DNA from: Oscillospiraceae bacterium
GTDB lineage: Bacteria; Bacillota; Clostridia; Oscillospirales; JAAYOS01
DNA: 61,712 bases
Reading direction: 5' to 3'
NCBI GenBank assembly: GCA_031264245.1
Contig: JAISEG010000003.1
Coordinates: forward strand, 1-61,712
The translations under genes were made by a program, and so were the position numbers. Below, in pieces: positions 59,561 through 61,712 of the stretch. The notes beneath the pieces are model-generated. The model made no database searches. It saw only the letters and a program-made list of their open reading frames with translations, and was not told where the DNA came from. The stretch's first letter is position 1, and each line of letters begins with the position of its first letter.

Positions 59561-61318
59561 ATGCCGCTTGACGCAGTAACTCTGATGGCGATAAGGTCCG
59601 AGTTGTCGGAAAGAATATTGGAATCGAAGGTAGATAAGGTTTTTCAGCCGGAAAAGGATGAAATAATCCTCTCGCTCAGAGGCAGAAACGGGGGCGGCAG
59701 GCTCCTGCTTTCAGCAAATCAGCAGCACGCGCGCATACAGCTGCTGACAGAGCAGCGGGAAAATCCGCAGTCCCCGCCGATGTTCTGTATGCTCCTCAGA
59801 AAGCACATAGGAGGAGGAATAATAAGGGAAATCAGCCAGCCGCACCTCGAACGGAGCATTGAATTTGTTCTCGACTGCACAGACGAGATGGGGGCGGGGG
59901 TCAAGCGAAAGCTTGTTTTGGAGCTGATAGGCAGGCAGTCAAACCTTTTGCTTCTCGATGAGGACGGTCGTATAATCGATGGGCTGCGCCGTATCGACGG
60001 CGACCTTGAATCGGGGAAAAGGCAGCTTCTGCCAGGTATGTTTTACAGACCTCCCCAGCCGCAGGACAAGCTCAGCTTTCTGGAATGCGGCGGCGATAAG
60101 CTCAGAACGCTTATAGGGGAAGCCGCCGGTGAAGCGCGGGCGGACAAGTGGATACTGGATAAATTTTACGGGCTTTCGCCGCTTATTTGCCGTGAAATCG
60201 TTTTTTTGGCGGCGGGGGACGTCTCCGCCCGGTTTGAAGAGCTGGACAGGGAGAAGCTTGCCTCGCTCTTTTTGGGGTTGGCCGAAGCCGTAAAAAACGG
60301 CGAATTTACCCCCTGTATGCTGACAAAGGATACGCAGCCGGTGGATTTCAGCTTTATGAGGATATCCCAGTATGAAAACGTGTACGGCGCTGAGATATAC
60401 GGCAGCTTTTCCGAGCTTACTCAGGACTATTTTCAAAAGAGGGAAAAAAATGAACGCCTCCACAGCCGTTCATCTGATATAATAAAGAGCATATCGACCG
60501 CGCTTGACAGAACCCGGAGAAAGCTTGAGCTGCAAAGGGTGGAGCTGGAAGCGGCCGGAGACCGGGAGGGTCTGCGGAGAAGCGGAGACCTGCTGATGGC
60601 AAATCTCCATGTGATAAAGAGGGGGCAGAAAACGGCGGTTCTGCAAAACTTCTACGATGAAAACGGCGGGGACATAGAAATAAAATTGTCGGAAAAATTG
60701 TCGCCTCAGGAAAACGCCGCAAAGTATTACAAGGATTACACGAGGATGAAAAACGCCGAGAAAATGCTGTCCGCGCTTGTGGATGCGGGAGAGAAGGAAG
60801 AGGAATATCTTGAAAGCGTTCTTGAGGAAATAACAAAGGCGGAGAATGTGCGGGACATTCTGGACATACGTGCCGAGCTGTCGGAAACCGGATACCTTAA
60901 AACACAGCAAAAGCACAGGGATAAGGGGAAAAAGCAAAATATGCAAGCCGCGCGGACCTTTTTGTCCAGCGGGGGCTACACTATCCTCGCGGGGAGAAAC
61001 AACCTTCAAAATGATACCCTGACCTTAAAGGAAGCGCATAAATATGACATATGGCTGCATTCGCAAAAGGCGCACGGCGCGCATGTGATTATTAAGTGCG
61101 GGGGCGGGGAGCCGGACGACGCCACCTATACCGAGGCGGCGCAGATTGCCGCGTATTATTCGGAGCTTCGCGGCGGGGAGAATGTGCCGGTGGATTATAC
61201 AAGGGTCAGAAATGTGAAGAAGCCCGCGGGCTCCCGCCCGGGGATGGTGGTGTACGATCCGTACTTTACCGCGTATGTGACCCCGTCGGAGGAGCTTGTG
61301 GAAAAGCTAAGGGTGTAA
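59561..61318 (+). CDS. rqcH: Rqc2 homologue RqcH (NFACT protein)
   Basis: A 585-residue NFACT protein that adds C-terminal alanine tails to stalled nascent chains on 50S subunits. The N-terminal NFACT-N domain (MPLDAVTLMAIRSEL, then LLLSANQQHARIQLT-like region), helix-hairpin segment, coiled coil (about 290-430), and NFACT-R domain (GYTILAGRNNLQNDTLTLKEA, IWLHSQKAHGAHVII) are complete. GGAGGG lies before the ATG at 59561; a GTG at 59534 is less likely. Historical name: fibronectin-binding protein. Confidence 0.93.
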   Translation: MPLDAVTLMAIRSELSERILESKVDKVFQPEKDEIILSLRGRNGGGRLLLSANQQHARIQLLTEQRENPQSPPMFCMLLRKHIGGGIIREISQPHLERSIEFVLDCTDEMGAGVKRKLVLELIGRQSNLLLLDEDGRIIDGLRRIDGDLESGKRQLLPGMFYRPPQPQDKLSFLECGGDKLRTLIGEAAGEARADKWILDKFYGLSPLICREIVFLAAGDVSARFEELDREKLASLFLGLAEAVKNGEFTPCMLTKDTQPVDFSFMRISQYENVYGAEIYGSFSELTQDYFQKREKNERLHSRSSDIIKSISTALDRTRRKLELQRVELEAAGDREGLRRSGDLLMANLHVIKRGQKTAVLQNFYDENGGDIEIKLSEKLSPQENAAKYYKDYTRMKNAEKMLSALVDAGEKEEEYLESVLEEITKAENVRDILDIRAELSETGYLKTQQKHRDKGKKQNMQAARTFLSSGGYTILAGRNNLQNDTLTLKEAHKYDIWLHSQKAHGAHVIIKCGGGEPDDATYTEAAQIAAYYSELRGGENVPVDYTRVRNVKKPAGSRPGMVVYDPYFTAYVTPSEELVEKLRV

Positions 61319-61426
61319 TGATTGCGCCCGCAATCTTTATAATAAGGTTATCAATAGGGATATAAGAGGTATGGAGAAAATTTATATTTGGTATGAAAGA
61401 GATGTTGCGATTGGAAAGGAAAAAGC

Positions 61427-61712
61427 GTGAAAAAATTGCCCGCAAGAAAAAAGATAAGATTGGAAGGGTATGACTATTCGCAGTCAGGGGCGTATTTTAT
61501 TACGATTTGCGTGAAAGACGGTCATTCGATTTTATGGGAGCGAAATGCAGGGGCGATTTCTGTAGGGGCGATTTCCAATCGCCCGCAAACTGCAGGGGCG
61601 ATTTCCAATCGCCCGCAAACCTCGCAACCTATATTATCAGAAATCGGCAAAATTGTTGATATGACATTATTTGAATTAAACGAAAATATAGCCATTGATA
61701 AATATGTAATAA
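61427..61712 (+). CDS. REP-associated tyrosine transposase, partial
   Basis: The start of a RAYT (IS200/Y1 family) gene, cut by the window end after about 95 codons. It begins GTG with GGAAAGGA upstream; KIRLEGYDYSQSGAYFITIC is the family opening. The HUH and tyrosine motifs lie beyond the window. Between residues 46 and 65 the frame reads AGAISVGAISNRPQTAGAIS, which is a translation of REP-like palindromes inside the gene. Confidence 0.85.
   Translation, partial: MKKLPARKKIRLEGYDYSQSGAYFITICVKDGHSILWERNAGAISVGAISNRPQTAGAISNRPQTSQPILSEIGKIVDMTLFELNENIAIDKYVI
61549..61620. repeat. REP-like palindromes inside the RAYT gene
   Basis: GGGGCGATTTCCAATCGCCC occurs twice, each followed by GCAAAC, with a partial copy (GGGGCGATTTCTG) before them. 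Each full copy folds as GGGCGATT and AATCGCCC. The repeats keep the reading frame open. Confidence 0.8.

Overview
The window reads as a chromosomal segment of a spore-forming, probably anaerobic Bacillota, most likely class Clostridia. The evidence is a spore-coat transglutaminase, a SpoIID/LytB protein, a SigH-type sigma factor, an Asp23 protein, the nusB-xseAB-ispA-dxs-tlyA-argR-recN gene order, RqcH and TrmK, an L-box lysine riboswitch, and an Fe-S-type fumarase subunit. Base composition is moderate, with AT-rich islands where accessory DNA sits. The species cannot be named from the sequence alone.

Layout. 1-540: the end of an rRNA operon (5S rRNA, tRNA-Asn, tRNA-Met), followed by three stacked hairpins. 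564-2533: a chemotaxis receptor with a possible tiny upstream ORF. 2969-6860 (minus): metF, a stand-alone methionine synthase reactivation protein, and a short metH. The three genes overlap at their ends and are driven by a strong sigma-A-type promoter. 7130-12663 (plus): a histidine operon (hisZ, G, D, B, a hisA-hisI fusion, hisE) invaded by two different inverted-repeat elements; hisC, hisF and hisH are absent. 12759-14250: an asp23 gene and a small AT-rich accessory island holding a protease remnant and a lipoprotein. 14454-27727: a long housekeeping run (nusB, tsaD paralogue, xseA, xseB, ispA, divergent PAP2, OLE RNA, oapA, dxs, tlyA, nadK, argR, recN, tyrS). The OLE RNA, a structured noncoding RNA of about 650 nt, is the standout feature. 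27811-31560 (minus): asd-dapA-dapB behind a lysine riboswitch.

31599-45747: spoIID-like, queA, a MerR regulator, an unknown gene coupled to the spore transglutaminase tgl, a secreted serine hydrolase with an operator-like palindrome, and a two-component system next to an ABC exporter. The regulator and exporter promoters share the same 11-bp direct repeats. A NagD-like phosphatase and a LysM/M14 cell-wall peptidase follow. 45748-51515: two tRNA-Ser genes, an RHS-type remnant, an AraC regulator, a glycosidase and an MNT/HEPN pair. 51802-61318: a cytosolic BMP-family protein, a PAP2 phosphatase, an orphan fumarase beta subunit, a DivIVA-like protein, thioredoxin, sigH, a zinc-ribbon protein, a DUF1858 protein, trmK, a NIF3 protein and rqcH. 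The window ends inside a REP-associated tyrosine transposase whose own reading frame contains REP-like palindromes.

No CRISPR array, prophage or integrative element is visible. Small dispersed palindromic or inverted-repeat elements are frequent: at least five sequence families occur. Most unusual observations sit at these elements or at gene starts.
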